Shown: positions 1-7,995 of the stretch, piece by piece
How the letters are laid out: each line of letters starts with the position of its first letter
How positions within the stretch are numbered: position 1 is the stretch's first letter
DNA from: Orenia metallireducens
Lineage (GTDB): Bacteria; Bacillota; Halanaerobiia; Halobacteroidales; Halobacteroidaceae
Assembly: GCF_001693735.1 (NCBI RefSeq)
Contig: NZ_LWDV01000008.1
Span: 186,001-250,000, forward strand
Reading direction: 5' to 3'
DNA length: 64,000 nucleotides
Made by a program: the position numbers and the translations under genes
Notes under the pieces: model-generated
What the model saw: only the letters and a program-made list of their open reading frames with translations
Database searches by the model: none
What the model was told of the DNA's origin: nothing

Positions 1-111
1 TTAGGTTGGGGACTTGTTATCGGTCTATTAGTTTTAGCTTATGTGATGAAGAATATCAGCTGGAATGAAGATGTATTATTAAATGTAGATGCTGCAAAGG
101 GGGAGATGTAA
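1..111 (+). CDS. NSS-family Na+-coupled amino-acid transporter, C-terminal end (partial)
   Basis: Only the last 36 codons are in the window; the 5' part lies upstream. The visible peptide has a hydrophobic stretch (LVIGLLVLAYVM) that looks like a last transmembrane helix, followed by a short polar tail ending KGEM. The assignment rests mainly on the next gene, which begins 1 nt after this stop and looks like the MetS small subunit that accompanies some neurotransmitter:sodium-symporter-family importers of methionine or alanine. On its own this fragment could be the tail of another secondary transporter. Confidence 0.55.
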   Translation, partial: LGWGLVIGLLVLAYVMKNISWNEDVLLNVDAAKGEM

Positions 112-112
112 G

Positions 113-208
113 ATGACAGCAGGAGCAATCGGAATGTTGATTTTTGGATCTACAATTTTATTTGGTGGATTAGCAGTTTGCTTAAATATTGCGATGAAAA
201 ATGATTAA
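113..208 (+). CDS. metS: MetS-like small subunit of an NSS transporter
   Basis: This 31-residue ORF (MTAGAIGMLIFGSTILFGGL, then a short tail ending in KND) is a single hydrophobic helix. Its start sits 1 nt after the upstream stop, and GGGGGAGAT just before it serves as ribosome-binding site, so the two genes are translationally coupled. Length, sequence style and position match the MetS small subunit needed by NSS-type methionine/alanine importers. A terminator follows at once, so the pair closes an operon. The family assignment is from recognition of the pattern, not a search. Confidence 0.68.
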   Translation: MTAGAIGMLIFGSTILFGGLAVCLNIAMKND

Positions 209-220
209 TCTTTGATATAT

Positions 221-252
221 AAAATCCTAGCCTTTTGGGGCTAGGATTTTTT
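221..252 (+). terminator. Rho-independent terminator
   Basis: AAAATCCTAGCC and GGCTAGGATTTT form an 11-12 bp stem around TTTTGG, followed by a T-run. It closes the transporter/metS operon. Bases 253-463 hold no further gene that I can see. Confidence 0.87.
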
Positions 253-463
253 CTTGCAGCTGTGTTTACTTTTAAGAGTGAATTTTTATCTTATAAAGAG
301 GTATTATAGAAATAATATTTAATATAAATAAAAGTAATGAATAATTAAAATGCAAAGGTCTTACATAATAGTTAATAGCCTTTATATTTAACTTTTAAAA
401 TTTAAGGATTAATTATCAAGACTTTAGATAAAATTTTAAAATAATATTGAGGGGTTGTAGTCG

Positions 464-1576
464 ATGGATCAGGAAAGAATTATAAAACAGTTTTTAGATT
501 TGGTACAGATAGATAGTATCTCTAAGGAAGAAGGTAAGGTTGCTGACTATTTAGTAAAAATTTTAGAAGAATTAGGATTAGAAGTAACTAGAGATGATGC
601 AGGGGAGAAAGTGGGTGGGGAGACTGGAAATATTATTGCCAAATTGGCTGGTGATGCTACTAAACCGACATTATTATTAAGTGCTCACATGGACACAGTT
701 ACTCCAGGCAGAAGTATTAAGCCAATCATTAAAGAGGGAATAGTTTATAGTGATGGTGAGACTATTTTAGCTTCTGATGATAAAGCTGGAATTACAACTA
801 TCTTAGAGGCTTTAAGGCTAGTTAAAGAGAATGATATTGATCATGGAAATTTAGAAGTTGTCTTTACAATTGGGGAAGAGGTTGGATTGTTAGGTGCTAA
901 AAACTTGGATTATAGTCTAATTGATGCTGACTTTGGGATTGCTTTTGACTCTGGTGGAGAGATTGGAACGATTGTTACTCAAGCTCCTTGCCAGGATAAG
1001 ATCAATGTCAAGGTAATAGGAAAGGCGGCCCATGCAGGGATGAACCCTTCAGCAGGAATCAATGCTATTAAAGTGGCAAGTGTAGCTTTATCTAGTATGA
1101 AGTTAGGTCAGATTGATGAAGATACTACAGCTAATATCGGTGTAATTAAAGGTGGTCAAGCGACAAATATTGTGCCAGATTTAGTAGAATTAGAAGGTGA
1201 GGCTCGTAGCCTTAGAGTAGATAAATTAGATAGACAGACTAAGCATATGGCAGATATCTTTAGAAGAGCTGCTGCTAAATTTAAAGCTAAGGTTGAGATT
1301 GATGTGGAGAGAATGTATCCTGCCTTTGATCTATCTAGAAATAGCCAGATTGTTGATATAGCTGTCAAGGCTGCCCGGGCCATAGAGATTAAACCTTTAT
1401 TACAGTCTACTGGTGGTGGTAGTGATGCTAATATCTTTAATGGTAAAGGAATTCCAACAATAAATGTCAGTGTAGGTATGACAGATGTACATTCTGTAGA
1501 TGAGAATATTAAGATCGATGATTTACTTAATGCTGTTAAGTTCTGCACTTCTATGATTAGAGAAGCAGCTAGATAG
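464..1576 (+). CDS. M20-family metallopeptidase, peptidase T-like
   Basis: A 370-residue zinc-dependent exopeptidase of the M20 clan, probably a cytoplasmic di/tripeptidase of the 'peptidase T-like' subgroup. Metal-binding motifs are in the expected order: SAHMDTV (His75, Asp77), ASDDKAG (about 103-109), the catalytic GEE (138-139), Asp in FDSGG near 162, and a C-terminal His in DVHSVDENI near 350. The dimerisation (lid) domain occupies about residues 175-290, including KAAHAGMNP. Length fits the family. The ATG is preceded by GAGGGG at about 9 nt. The gene stands alone; its substrate cannot be read from the sequence. Confidence 0.9.
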   Translation: MDQERIIKQFLDLVQIDSISKEEGKVADYLVKILEELGLEVTRDDAGEKVGGETGNIIAKLAGDATKPTLLLSAHMDTVTPGRSIKPIIKEGIVYSDGETILASDDKAGITTILEALRLVKENDIDHGNLEVVFTIGEEVGLLGAKNLDYSLIDADFGIAFDSGGEIGTIVTQAPCQDKINVKVIGKAAHAGMNPSAGINAIKVASVALSSMKLGQIDEDTTANIGVIKGGQATNIVPDLVELEGEARSLRVDKLDRQTKHMADIFRRAAAKFKAKVEIDVERMYPAFDLSRNSQIVDIAVKAARAIEIKPLLQSTGGGSDANIFNGKGIPTINVSVGMTDVHSVDENIKIDDLLNAVKFCTSMIREAAR

Positions 1577-1660
1577 AGGTTCTATATAGATGTATGAAGT
1601 TAAAATAAGATCTTATAGGGATATTAAGACAATAAAGGGTGAAGAGTAACAGGTACAAGT

Positions 1661-1719
1661 GTCATTTACTGGTTGCTCTCACTTATCACTAGTTGCTTAT
1701 TATTTCTTATTCATTACTA
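1661..1719. repeat. Degenerate 7-bp-period array (ACTYGTY type)
   Basis: Successive blocks such as TTTACTGG, TCTCACTTATCACTAGTTGC and TTATTCATTACT repeat TnACT at roughly 7-bp steps. They resemble the cleaner arrays at 6270-6308, 41370-41404 and 57636-57671. The copy is eroded, so I rate it low. Apart from this array, 1577-1863 shows no gene. Confidence 0.4.
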
Positions 1720-1863
1720 TTAAATTCTTTCACAGAAAAACCAAAATTAGGTAAGATATTACTTGATTTTTCATTTACTTTTATATATAATCTTTTTAAT
1801 GACAAACTTTAACTTTATCAAATAATTTTATAAGTTCTATAATAAATGATAAGGGGGAGCTTG

Positions 1864-2025
1864 ATGAAGAATTTGGTAGAATCTGATTTATATCAACAGA
1901 TTTCTGTATTGAAAGAGAAGTTATTGGATTATGATTTGAATATAAAGAAGAAGGAATTATTAAAGTTGAGTAAGCAACTTGATGAATTAATTTTAGAATA
2001 CACCAAAAAATATCTTGTTAATTAA
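1864..2025 (+). CDS. Spo0E-family aspartyl-phosphate phosphatase
   Basis: This 53-residue protein starts MKNLVESDLYQQISVLKEKL and carries LSKQLDELILEY at about residues 35-46. That matches the family signature S-x-x-L-D-x-L-I of Spo0E/YnzD/YisI-type phosphatases, which remove phosphate from Spo0A~P and so delay sporulation. The size and the two predicted helices fit the family. GGGGGAG lies 5-6 nt before the ATG, and a terminator follows directly, giving a monocistronic unit. It fits the many sporulation genes elsewhere in the window. Which response regulator it acts on is inference. Confidence 0.83.
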   Translation: MKNLVESDLYQQISVLKEKLLDYDLNIKKKELLKLSKQLDELILEYTKKYLVN

Positions 2026-2036
2026 CTATATCTTTT

Positions 2037-2066
2037 ATCTCAGCATTGGAGTGCTGGGATTTTTTA
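2037..2066 (+). terminator. Rho-independent terminator after the Spo0E-like gene
   Basis: ATCTCAGCA pairs with TGCTGGGAT (one G-T pair) around TTGGAG, followed by TTTTT. Confidence 0.8.
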
Positions 2067-2349
2067 TTTTGACCTTCTAATAATAAAGATGGTTATAATA
2101 TTTAATGAGAGTTAGATGATTATGATAAGTAATTAAGTAACTATTTTATAAATATTCTAATCTATAAAGAGCTTTATCCAGTTTTGCAGTCGATTAAATA
2201 AAGGTAATCTAGTTAAGTAGTTTAATATAATTAGAATTTTTTCTGCATTAGATAGATATACTAATTTCAGTATTGTAACTAAGAATGGTTTTTTGCAGGA
2301 TTTTAATTCTCTATATTGAAATAATTATTTAATCTGTGGAGGTATTATT
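2067..2349. other. AT-rich spacer without a recognisable gene
   Basis: No ORF with a ribosome-binding site and no convincing stem-loop. It probably holds the promoter of the 2350-5833 operon, but I cannot point to a strong -35/-10 pair. Confidence 0.5.
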
Positions 2350-3438
2350 ATGATAGAAATTAGGCAAGGCAAGGTTATTGAAATTTTATCCCAACGAGAT
2401 GGTTTGACCATTGTTAGGCTAGAGATTGAAGGTAAGGAGAAGAAAGGGATAAGTTATGACGATTTAGTAGGAGAGATAAGAGAAGGTGATGATGTAGTAG
2501 TAAATACAACTGCAACATCTTTGAACTTAGGAACTGGAGGATATGACTTTATTATATGTATCTTAAATCATGCTAGAGAACGAGATGAAAAAGGGCATAT
2601 TATGAAGATGAGATATACCCCTTATCAGATTCAAACTTTTAGTACCGAAGAGCAGGATAGTCCCTATCATGAACGTATCAATAACTTTCATTCTTTAAGT
2701 GGGACACCAGTTGTAGTAGGAACTTTACATAGTATGCTAGCTCCTATAACAGTAATGGCTAAAGCAATCTCTCCTAAAGCTAAGATAACTTATATTATGA
2801 CCGATGGTGCAGCCTTACCTATTAGATTCAGTAATATGGTTCATTTTTTAAAGAGTGAAGGGATTATTAATAATACAGTTACTATAGGTCATGCCTTTGG
2901 TGGTGACTTAGAAGCTGTTAATATCTATTCAGGATTGATTAGTGCCTATGAAGTCAGTGAAGCTGATATAATAGTGGTCTGTATGGGTCCTGGGATTGTA
3001 GGAACAGGTACAAAGTATGGCTTTACAGGGGTAGAGCAGGCAAACATTTTAAATGCGGTCTATCAGTTAGGAGGTTCTCCAATTGGTGTACCTAGAATAG
3101 GCTTTGGTGATAGAAGAGAACGACACTATGGACTAAGCCATCATAGTAGGACTACTTTGGGTGAATTAACGATGGTAGAGTCTAAAGTTGGTCTTCCTTA
3201 TCTTGATAGGAAGAGGGCTGGAGTCATCAAGGAACAATTAGTTGAGGCTGGAATTAATAATAAACATCAGATTATATATCGTGAAGGTGATAGAGTATTA
3301 AAGGAGTTAGAAAGATTAGACTTTACCTTTAAAACTATGGGTAGAGGTTTAAAGGAAGAGAAGGAATATTTTATGACAGCAGGTGTAGCTGGAATACTTG
3401 CTAGTGAAGAGATAGGAAAGGATGGATCAGATGGATAG
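2350..3438 (+). CDS. DUF3866 family protein
   Basis: A 362-residue protein that I recognise as the DUF3866 family of Firmicutes; function unknown. The N-terminus (RQGKVIEILSQRDGLTIVRL) looks like a small beta domain. A glycine-rich centre follows (CMGPGIVGTGTKYGFTG near residues 215-230). The late segment GFGDRRERHYGLSHHSRTTL, at about 257-276, is rich in His and Arg. No signal peptide or membrane helix is seen. GGAGG lies 9 nt before the ATG. It overlaps the Nudix gene by 17 nt, and in related genomes DUF3866 often travels with Nudix and SpoIIM genes, as here. Confidence 0.83.
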   Translation: MIEIRQGKVIEILSQRDGLTIVRLEIEGKEKKGISYDDLVGEIREGDDVVVNTTATSLNLGTGGYDFIICILNHARERDEKGHIMKMRYTPYQIQTFSTEEQDSPYHERINNFHSLSGTPVVVGTLHSMLAPITVMAKAISPKAKITYIMTDGAALPIRFSNMVHFLKSEGIINNTVTIGHAFGGDLEAVNIYSGLISAYEVSEADIIVVCMGPGIVGTGTKYGFTGVEQANILNAVYQLGGSPIGVPRIGFGDRRERHYGLSHHSRTTLGELTMVESKVGLPYLDRKRAGVIKEQLVEAGINNKHQIIYREGDRVLKELERLDFTFKTMGRGLKEEKEYFMTAGVAGILASEEIGKDGSDG

Positions 3439-3970
3439 TTTAAAGGAGAAGACTGTTGATAGTAAGATGATTTTTGAAGGGAATATTATAAACTTAAGGG
3501 TTGATGATGTTAAATTGCCAAATGGTAATTTATCTAAGAGAGAGATAGTTGAGCATAGTGGAGGGGTGGCAGTTGTAGCCTATAAGGACTCTAAAGTTAT
3601 TTTGGTTGAACAGTTTCGTAAGCCTGGTGAAGAGATATTATTGGAGCTTCCAGCAGGTAAACTGGAGAAAGGTGAAGATAAAGAGGAGTGTGCTCATAGG
3701 GAGCTAGAGGAGGAGACTGGGTATAGAGCAACTTCTTTAGAATGGTTATGTTCTTTTTATACTAGCCCTGGCTTTACTGATGAGATTATAGAGATTTATT
3801 TGGCTAAAGGGTTAACAGAATATGAGCAGAAGCCTGATGATGATGAGTTTGTCAGAATCAAGGAGATAGAGATTGCAGAGGTTTCCAAGATGTTAGAAGA
3901 AGGGAAGTTTAGGGATGCTAAGACGATTATAGGCTTACAGTATTTAATGGCTCAGTTAGATAAGGAGTAG
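3422..3970 (+). CDS. nudF: Nudix hydrolase, ADP-ribose pyrophosphatase type
   Basis: A 182-residue Nudix enzyme that most likely cleaves ADP-ribose to AMP and ribose 5-phosphate. The Nudix box G-x5-E-x7-RE-x2-EE-x-G runs from AGKLEKGEDKEEC into HRELEEETGY at about residues 77-100, and ELPAGK just before it is typical of ADP-ribose pyrophosphatases. The start overlaps the end of the DUF3866 gene by 17 nt, with GGAAAGG as ribosome-binding site inside that gene. The next gene begins 2 nt downstream. Substrate is inferred from the family. Confidence 0.87.
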   Translation: MDQMDSLKEKTVDSKMIFEGNIINLRVDDVKLPNGNLSKREIVEHSGGVAVVAYKDSKVILVEQFRKPGEEILLELPAGKLEKGEDKEECAHRELEEETGYRATSLEWLCSFYTSPGFTDEIIEIYLAKGLTEYEQKPDDDEFVRIKEIEIAEVSKMLEEGKFRDAKTIIGLQYLMAQLDKE

Positions 3971-3972
3971 TT

Positions 3973-5154
3973 ATGGAAGAGTACTTTATGGATTTGCACT
4001 TACATATAGGTAGGACTAATTCAGGTCAAGGAGTAAAAATTACAGCCTCTGATAGATTAACTATAGAGAATATCATCAGTGAGGGAGCAAGTAGAAAGGG
4101 GATAGATATCTTAGGAATCGTTGATGCCGCATCTTCTGAGGTGATTAAAGATATTGAGAAGCTAGTTGATGAAGGTAAGCTGATTCCTTTAGAGGATGGT
4201 GGATTGAGCTATCAAGAAAAGGTAACAATAATATTGGGTTCTGAGCTTGAAGTGAAATCTGAAGCTGGTAGACAGGCACATCTAATAGGATACTTCCCAT
4301 ATCTAGAGGATATCAAGGCTTTTAGCCAAGAATTATCTAAACATGTTACTAATATTAATCTCAGTACCCAAATGACCTATTTGTCAGCTAAAGAACTTTT
4401 TGGAGTTGTTGATAGCTTCGGTGGAATCTTAATTCCCGCTCACTGCTTTACACCCCATCGAGGTTTATATGGAAATTATGGTGATAGTCTAGTAGATATC
4501 TTTGGCGAAGAAGTTTTTCAGAAGGTTTATGCTATAGAGCTAGGATTGAGTGCAGATAGTGAATTGGCAGATTACCTTAATGAATTAGGAGAAAAGACCT
4601 TCTTAAGTAACTCTGATGCCCATTCTTTGGCTAAAATTGGTAGAGAGTATAATAAAGTTTTGTTAGAGCAGCCTACCTTCAAAGAGGTATTATTGGCGTT
4701 AAAGAGAGAGCAGGGAAGAAGGATAATCGGTAATTATGGATTGGAGCCTAGATTGGGTAAATACTATAGAAGTTATTGTTTAGAATGTGAGAAGACATTG
4801 GTAGATAATTACCCTGCTTTGAGCTGTTTTAAAGATAGTGAACATAAGATTGTAAAAGGGGTTCTAGATAGAGTTTTAGAAATTTCTAGTAGAAAGGATT
4901 CTTTTAGTCCCGATTTTAGACCAGAGTATCACCATCAGGTTCCTTTGGTCGATATCCCAGGTGTAGGTAAGAAGACTTTGGAGAAGTTGTTGAAAGCCTT
5001 TGGTACTGAAATGGAGATTCTACATAAGGCTGATCATAAGCAATTAGCAGAGGTAGTGGGTCAGAAGGTAGCAACAAATATAACTAGAGCACGAGAAGGA
5101 AAATTATCTATTCTGCCTGGAGGAGGTGGCAAATATGGAAAGGTTATCGAATAA
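3973..5154 (+). CDS. Endonuclease Q-like PHP-domain protein
   Basis: A 393-residue protein of the TIGR00375/endonuclease Q family. Known members nick DNA 5' to deaminated bases (uracil, hypoxanthine) and abasic sites. The PHP metal-site motifs are present: DLHLHIG (about 7-13), LGSELEV (about 91-97), AHLIGYFP (103-110), PAHCFTPHRG (about 155-164) and SNSDAHSLAKIG (about 212-223). A zinc-ribbon-like segment with CLEC (about 267-270) and a later SCF follows. A helix-hairpin-helix DNA-binding motif (IPGVGKKTLEKLL, about 329-341) lies near the C-terminus. AAGGAG precedes the ATG. The operon context with a Nudix enzyme suggests nucleotide or DNA damage control, which is inference. Confidence 0.83.
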   Translation: MEEYFMDLHLHIGRTNSGQGVKITASDRLTIENIISEGASRKGIDILGIVDAASSEVIKDIEKLVDEGKLIPLEDGGLSYQEKVTIILGSELEVKSEAGRQAHLIGYFPYLEDIKAFSQELSKHVTNINLSTQMTYLSAKELFGVVDSFGGILIPAHCFTPHRGLYGNYGDSLVDIFGEEVFQKVYAIELGLSADSELADYLNELGEKTFLSNSDAHSLAKIGREYNKVLLEQPTFKEVLLALKREQGRRIIGNYGLEPRLGKYYRSYCLECEKTLVDNYPALSCFKDSEHKIVKGVLDRVLEISSRKDSFSPDFRPEYHHQVPLVDIPGVGKKTLEKLLKAFGTEMEILHKADHKQLAEVVGQKVATNITRAREGKLSILPGGGGKYGKVIE

Positions 5155-5833
5155 TAGAGAGGGTTTGCATACGTTAAATATTACATCAAATGCTTCTGGA
5201 GCTGCTCAGGCTGCTAGAAAGGGTGATGTAATCGTAATTGTTGATATTATTGATATGTCAACTACAGCAGAGGCTGCTTTAGATGCTGGTGCTATAGAGA
5301 TATTTGGGGCTAGTTCTGATAAAGTATCAGTTCCAGTAACGGTCAATCCTGAGAAGATTGGCTATTTTGCAGGAAAGAAGGCTGTAAAGTATAACACAGA
5401 GTTGATTATAGTCACAGAGCCTAGAATGGGAACAGAAGCGGAGCGATTGAACAATATCCAACAGGCTATGGTAGGAGTTAAGCGCTCTGGAGCAAAGGTT
5501 GCTAAGATAATACCAAATATAGGTTCACAGGTGGCTGATTTAGCTAATTTTAAGGATAAGGTCGTTTTGATTATTACTGACTCTGGAGGAGCTGCTTTTG
5601 ATGCTGCATATACCCATGGTGCACCACAAGTTACTACAGGAACTATTGTGAGAACAGGTATTAAGAAGGGGATTAAACCAGCTAAGGATTCAGCTAAACG
5701 AGCAATTGCATTGGCTGAGAAGTATAACACAGGGATTACCTTAGTAGCAGCTAGTTCTAACTCCTATGAAGATATCTTGGCAGCAGAACATATAGCTAAA
5801 TTGATAATAGAAGAGGGCTTTTTGCAGGTTTGA
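5135..5833 (+). CDS. ComB-like (2-phosphosulfolactate phosphatase-like) protein
   Basis: A 232-residue protein of uncertain role. The opening VIVIVDIIDMSTTAEAALDA resembles the D-[VI]-x-R-A-[ST]-T-T motif of ComB, which in archaea and some bacteria dephosphorylates 2-phosphosulfolactate. The Arg of that motif is replaced (DMSTT), so the same chemistry is doubtful. A later stretch LIITDSGGAAFDAAYTHGAP and the end SSNSYEDILAAEHIAKL also fit a Rossmann-like ComB fold. I prefer ATG at 5135, 8 nt after AGGAGG (5121-5126), over the GTG at 5126, which lies inside that ribosome-binding site. It overlaps the endonuclease-Q gene by 20 nt and ends the operon. Confidence 0.6.
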   Translation: MERLSNNREGLHTLNITSNASGAAQAARKGDVIVIVDIIDMSTTAEAALDAGAIEIFGASSDKVSVPVTVNPEKIGYFAGKKAVKYNTELIIVTEPRMGTEAERLNNIQQAMVGVKRSGAKVAKIIPNIGSQVADLANFKDKVVLIITDSGGAAFDAAYTHGAPQVTTGTIVRTGIKKGIKPAKDSAKRAIALAEKYNTGITLVAASSNSYEDILAAEHIAKLIIEEGFLQV

Positions 5834-5918
5834 TGTAATAAAATTGGTTACTTGTAACATAATAATTAACATTAGAAATTGGGTATCTATGATATCCAAT
5901 TTTTAAATTTAGATAAAG

Positions 5919-6225
5919 GTTTCGCCTAATGGCGAGTTACGTTTTCAGCCCAAGACTACTTCCTACGGGGCGTCCTTGATGCACCCCAAGAGTACTTCTT
6001 TAGGCGTAGTGCCTTCAGGGCGAAAAAGTAACCAAACCTACAGGTTCATAGAACCTTCCGTGGCAAAGCCAGCCTAATCAAGAAGGAAATTAAACTTTTC
6101 CGCAATCACTATTCATTGAGATTGAAAAATTTTAGAGTTCTAATTCAAAAATTATTTTAAAGCTATTATTTCTCTAGAATACTTGCTTCGTTCAAACACT
6201 AATTTCCTTCGCTTTTAAAGACAAT
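5919..6225 (+). repeat. Dispersed repeat, copy 1
   Basis: It shares with 39238-39479 (same strand) and 10812-11060 (opposite strand) an ordered set of blocks: a GTTACnTTTT...AAAAnTAAC hairpin, AACCAAACCTAC, CGTGGCAAAGCC, ACGCAATCA-like, TTGCTTCGTTCAAACA and TTCG-TTTTAAAGA. This copy has the longest hairpin loop (about 5942-6018), containing GGGGCGTCC and CACCCCAAGAG. It stops about 45 bp before the heptad array at 6270. No ORF of note crosses it. Confidence 0.8.
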
Positions 6226-6269
6226 AACTAGATGTCTTTCTATAACGATACTTTTGTCTTTTGGTTTTA

Positions 6270-6308
6270 ACTTGTTACTCATTACCCGTCACTCGTCACT
6301 CATTACTG
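6270..6308. repeat. 7-bp-period array (ACTYGTY type)
   Basis: Units read ACTTGTT, ACTCATT, ACCCGTC, ACTCGTC, ACTCATT, ACT: five and a half 7-bp units. The array lies just before the spoIIM ribosome-binding site. Confidence 0.82.
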
Positions 6309-6326
6309 CTTTTCAAGGAGGTTTGA

Positions 6327-6968
6327 ATGGCTAATTTAAGATATATAAAGTTAAAGATTAATAATTTCTTTCGAGATAATATGTTGATTTTAATCTTTAT
6401 ATTGGTCTGTTTTATTGGTGGTAGTATCGCTGGGTCTGTTGCTGCTAATACTTTGACTTATCAGCAGAAGACGGTTTTATTGAATTATTTATCTGGATTT
6501 ATAACAGAGGTCAATGAACTATTAAGTGATAATCAGCAGCTAATAACTCGAAATGTTATTCTTGCTAATCTCAAGTATGCCTTGCTATTTTGGGTATTGG
6601 CAATTACTCTAGTGGGAGTAGTTGCTATCCCATTGCTGATAATCTTGAGAGGATTTATAGTCGGTTTTACTTCGACTTTTCTGATTCGGGAGATGTTCTT
6701 TAAAGGAGCATTGTTGGCATTGACTTCAATTATGCCCCAGAATTTAATTCTTGTTCCTAGCTTAATCTTAGGTGGATTTTTAAGTTGTATCTTTGTATTT
6801 AGATTTGGGGGAGGAATCTTAACAGGAAGAAAGTATAATCTTAAGAGGATGTTAGTGGGGTATTCCTTCTCTATGGTGGGGATTGCCTTGTTACTATTTT
6901 TAGCAGCCCTAGTTGAAATTTATGTAGTCCCATATTTGCTTAGGCTGGTGGAGGGGATAGTTATATAA
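6327..6968 (+). CDS. spoIIM: Stage II sporulation protein M
   Basis: A 213-residue membrane protein of the SpoIIM/DUF95 family. SpoIIM is part of the SpoIIDMP complex that drives peptidoglycan remodelling during engulfment of the forespore. I see about five hydrophobic helices: about 19-40, 88-112, 119-141, 143-160 and 175-205. The segment PLLIILRGFIVGFTSTFLI (about 103-121) and NLILVPSLILGG (about 139-150) are typical. AAGGAGG lies 6 nt before the ATG. It stands alone, downstream of a repeat region, and is not joined to spoIID or spoIIP here. Confidence 0.87.
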   Translation: MANLRYIKLKINNFFRDNMLILIFILVCFIGGSIAGSVAANTLTYQQKTVLLNYLSGFITEVNELLSDNQQLITRNVILANLKYALLFWVLAITLVGVVAIPLLIILRGFIVGFTSTFLIREMFFKGALLALTSIMPQNLILVPSLILGGFLSCIFVFRFGGGILTGRKYNLKRMLVGYSFSMVGIALLLFLAALVEIYVVPYLLRLVEGIVI

Positions 6969-7050
6969 AGGTAGCTGATAATTAAAAGGATAAAAGGCTA
7001 TTTTTGTTAAATTTATATTATAATTTTGATATTGTAAATTGATGTAATAG

Positions 7051-7073
7051 TTGAGTCATGTGTCATGAGTCAA
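7051..7073. repeat. Short 7-bp-period repeat
   Basis: Three units TTGAGTCA, TGTGTCA, TGAGTCA run at 7-bp steps, and a partial inverted echo (ATGACTCAAG) lies at about 7100-7109. Confidence 0.5.
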
Positions 7074-7160
7074 GATAGTAAAGGTCTTGCCAAAGACATA
7101 TGACTCAAGATTTATAATTACTAATATTTATTCAATATATATATGTGGTGAAAAATATAG

Positions 7161-7670
7161 CTAAATATATCTACCACCGTATTTTGCTGCAAAAATATAG
7201 TCATTTGTAGATAAATATACTAATCCTTCAATTAAGCCTATCATTGTTGGAATACCAGTCCAACAAAGTAAGAGGTATACTATTCCTTGCCCAGTTTTAT
7301 CTAAGTAAAATTTATGTATTCCAAAAGTACCAAGGAAAATTGCTAATAGTGCAGCAATAACCTTACTCTTTAAAGGAATAAGAGTTTTATGAGGAGATGG
7401 AACACTAGCTGTGCCAGTTGATGAAGAACTTGATGAAGAACTTGATGAAGAACCACCACCACCTCCTGCATTCATAAATACCATAGGTTGCTGTTGTTTG
7501 TTATCTTCTAACTTATCCATTTTTTTCTTACTTTCTTCGAATATCTCACTAACACATTGTTTACAATGATTTTTTCCAGATAATTCAGTATTGCAATCAT
7601 TACAAATAAATTTGCCACAGGTAACACATGTTCCAATCGACTCTTTTTTAGGGTGAATATAACAATTCAT
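7161..7670 (-). CDS. Zinc-ribbon/B-box plus TM2-domain membrane protein
   Basis: A ~169-residue protein of unknown function. The N-terminus (about 1-45) is a B-box-like zinc module: CYIHPKKESIGTCVTCGKFIC, then C-x2-C pairs and HCKQC. A glycine/serine linker follows (GGGGG, then 11 serines, about 80-95) and ends in a TM2 domain with two helices (AALLAIFLGTFGIHKFYLDK and IVYLLLCWTGIPTMIGLIEG). The serine run is encoded by a ~12-bp unit repeated almost three times, so linker length may vary. There are two adjacent ATGs. I chose the second (7670) because AGGAGG then sits 7 nt away. A promoter with an overlapping palindrome lies upstream. Confidence 0.8.
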   Translation of the reverse strand: MNCYIHPKKESIGTCVTCGKFICNDCNTELSGKNHCKQCVSEIFEESKKKMDKLEDNKQQQPMVFMNAGGGGGSSSSSSSSSSSTGTASVPSPHKTLIPLKSKVIAALLAIFLGTFGIHKFYLDKTGQGIVYLLLCWTGIPTMIGLIEGLVYLSTNDYIFAAKYGGRYI

Positions 7671-7694
7671 CATTTTACCTCCTAATTTTATAAA

Positions 7695-7736
7695 AATATC
7701 TAATATATATTATAATATATATTAGATATTTGTCAA
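7695..7736 (-). promoter_or_regulatory. Sigma-A-type promoter overlapped by a 36-bp perfect palindrome
   Basis: Read on the minus strand: TTGACA (7736-7731), 16 nt, TATAAT (7714-7709). A perfect palindrome of 36 bp (7695-7730; arms AATATCTAATATATATTA and complement) covers the spacer, the -10 box and the start-site region. That layout suits a dimeric repressor of the TM2-domain gene; the regulator is not identifiable. Confidence 0.72.
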
Positions 7737-7995
7737 CTTGAGACTATGATTAGGTAAAAAGGTTCAACTTAAAAATTTTCTTTAAAGGAATTCTATTTCT
7801 CAGGTTATCTCAATGATAGAGTATGTGTTTTCCGTAAGATTACTTCTTTGTGGTGATTAACAAAGGTAAAAGACTGATATAAGATTAAAGATTTAATTTA
7901 AAAACTTTTGAAGTAATCGGTGTATATCTGTTACAAAAGATATTTTTAAGGTAGTTATTATATTGTGATTATAAAAGAATGGGTGATAGTTTATT
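7737..7995. other. Spacer between the TM2 gene promoter and the lipase gene 3' end
   Basis: I see no ORF, clear terminator or repeat here. Confidence 0.5.

Noticed and set aside
5362-5730. 122-codon minus-strand ORF inside the ComB-like gene
   Set aside because: It is antisense to a better-supported gene, lacks a ribosome-binding site and resembles no family.
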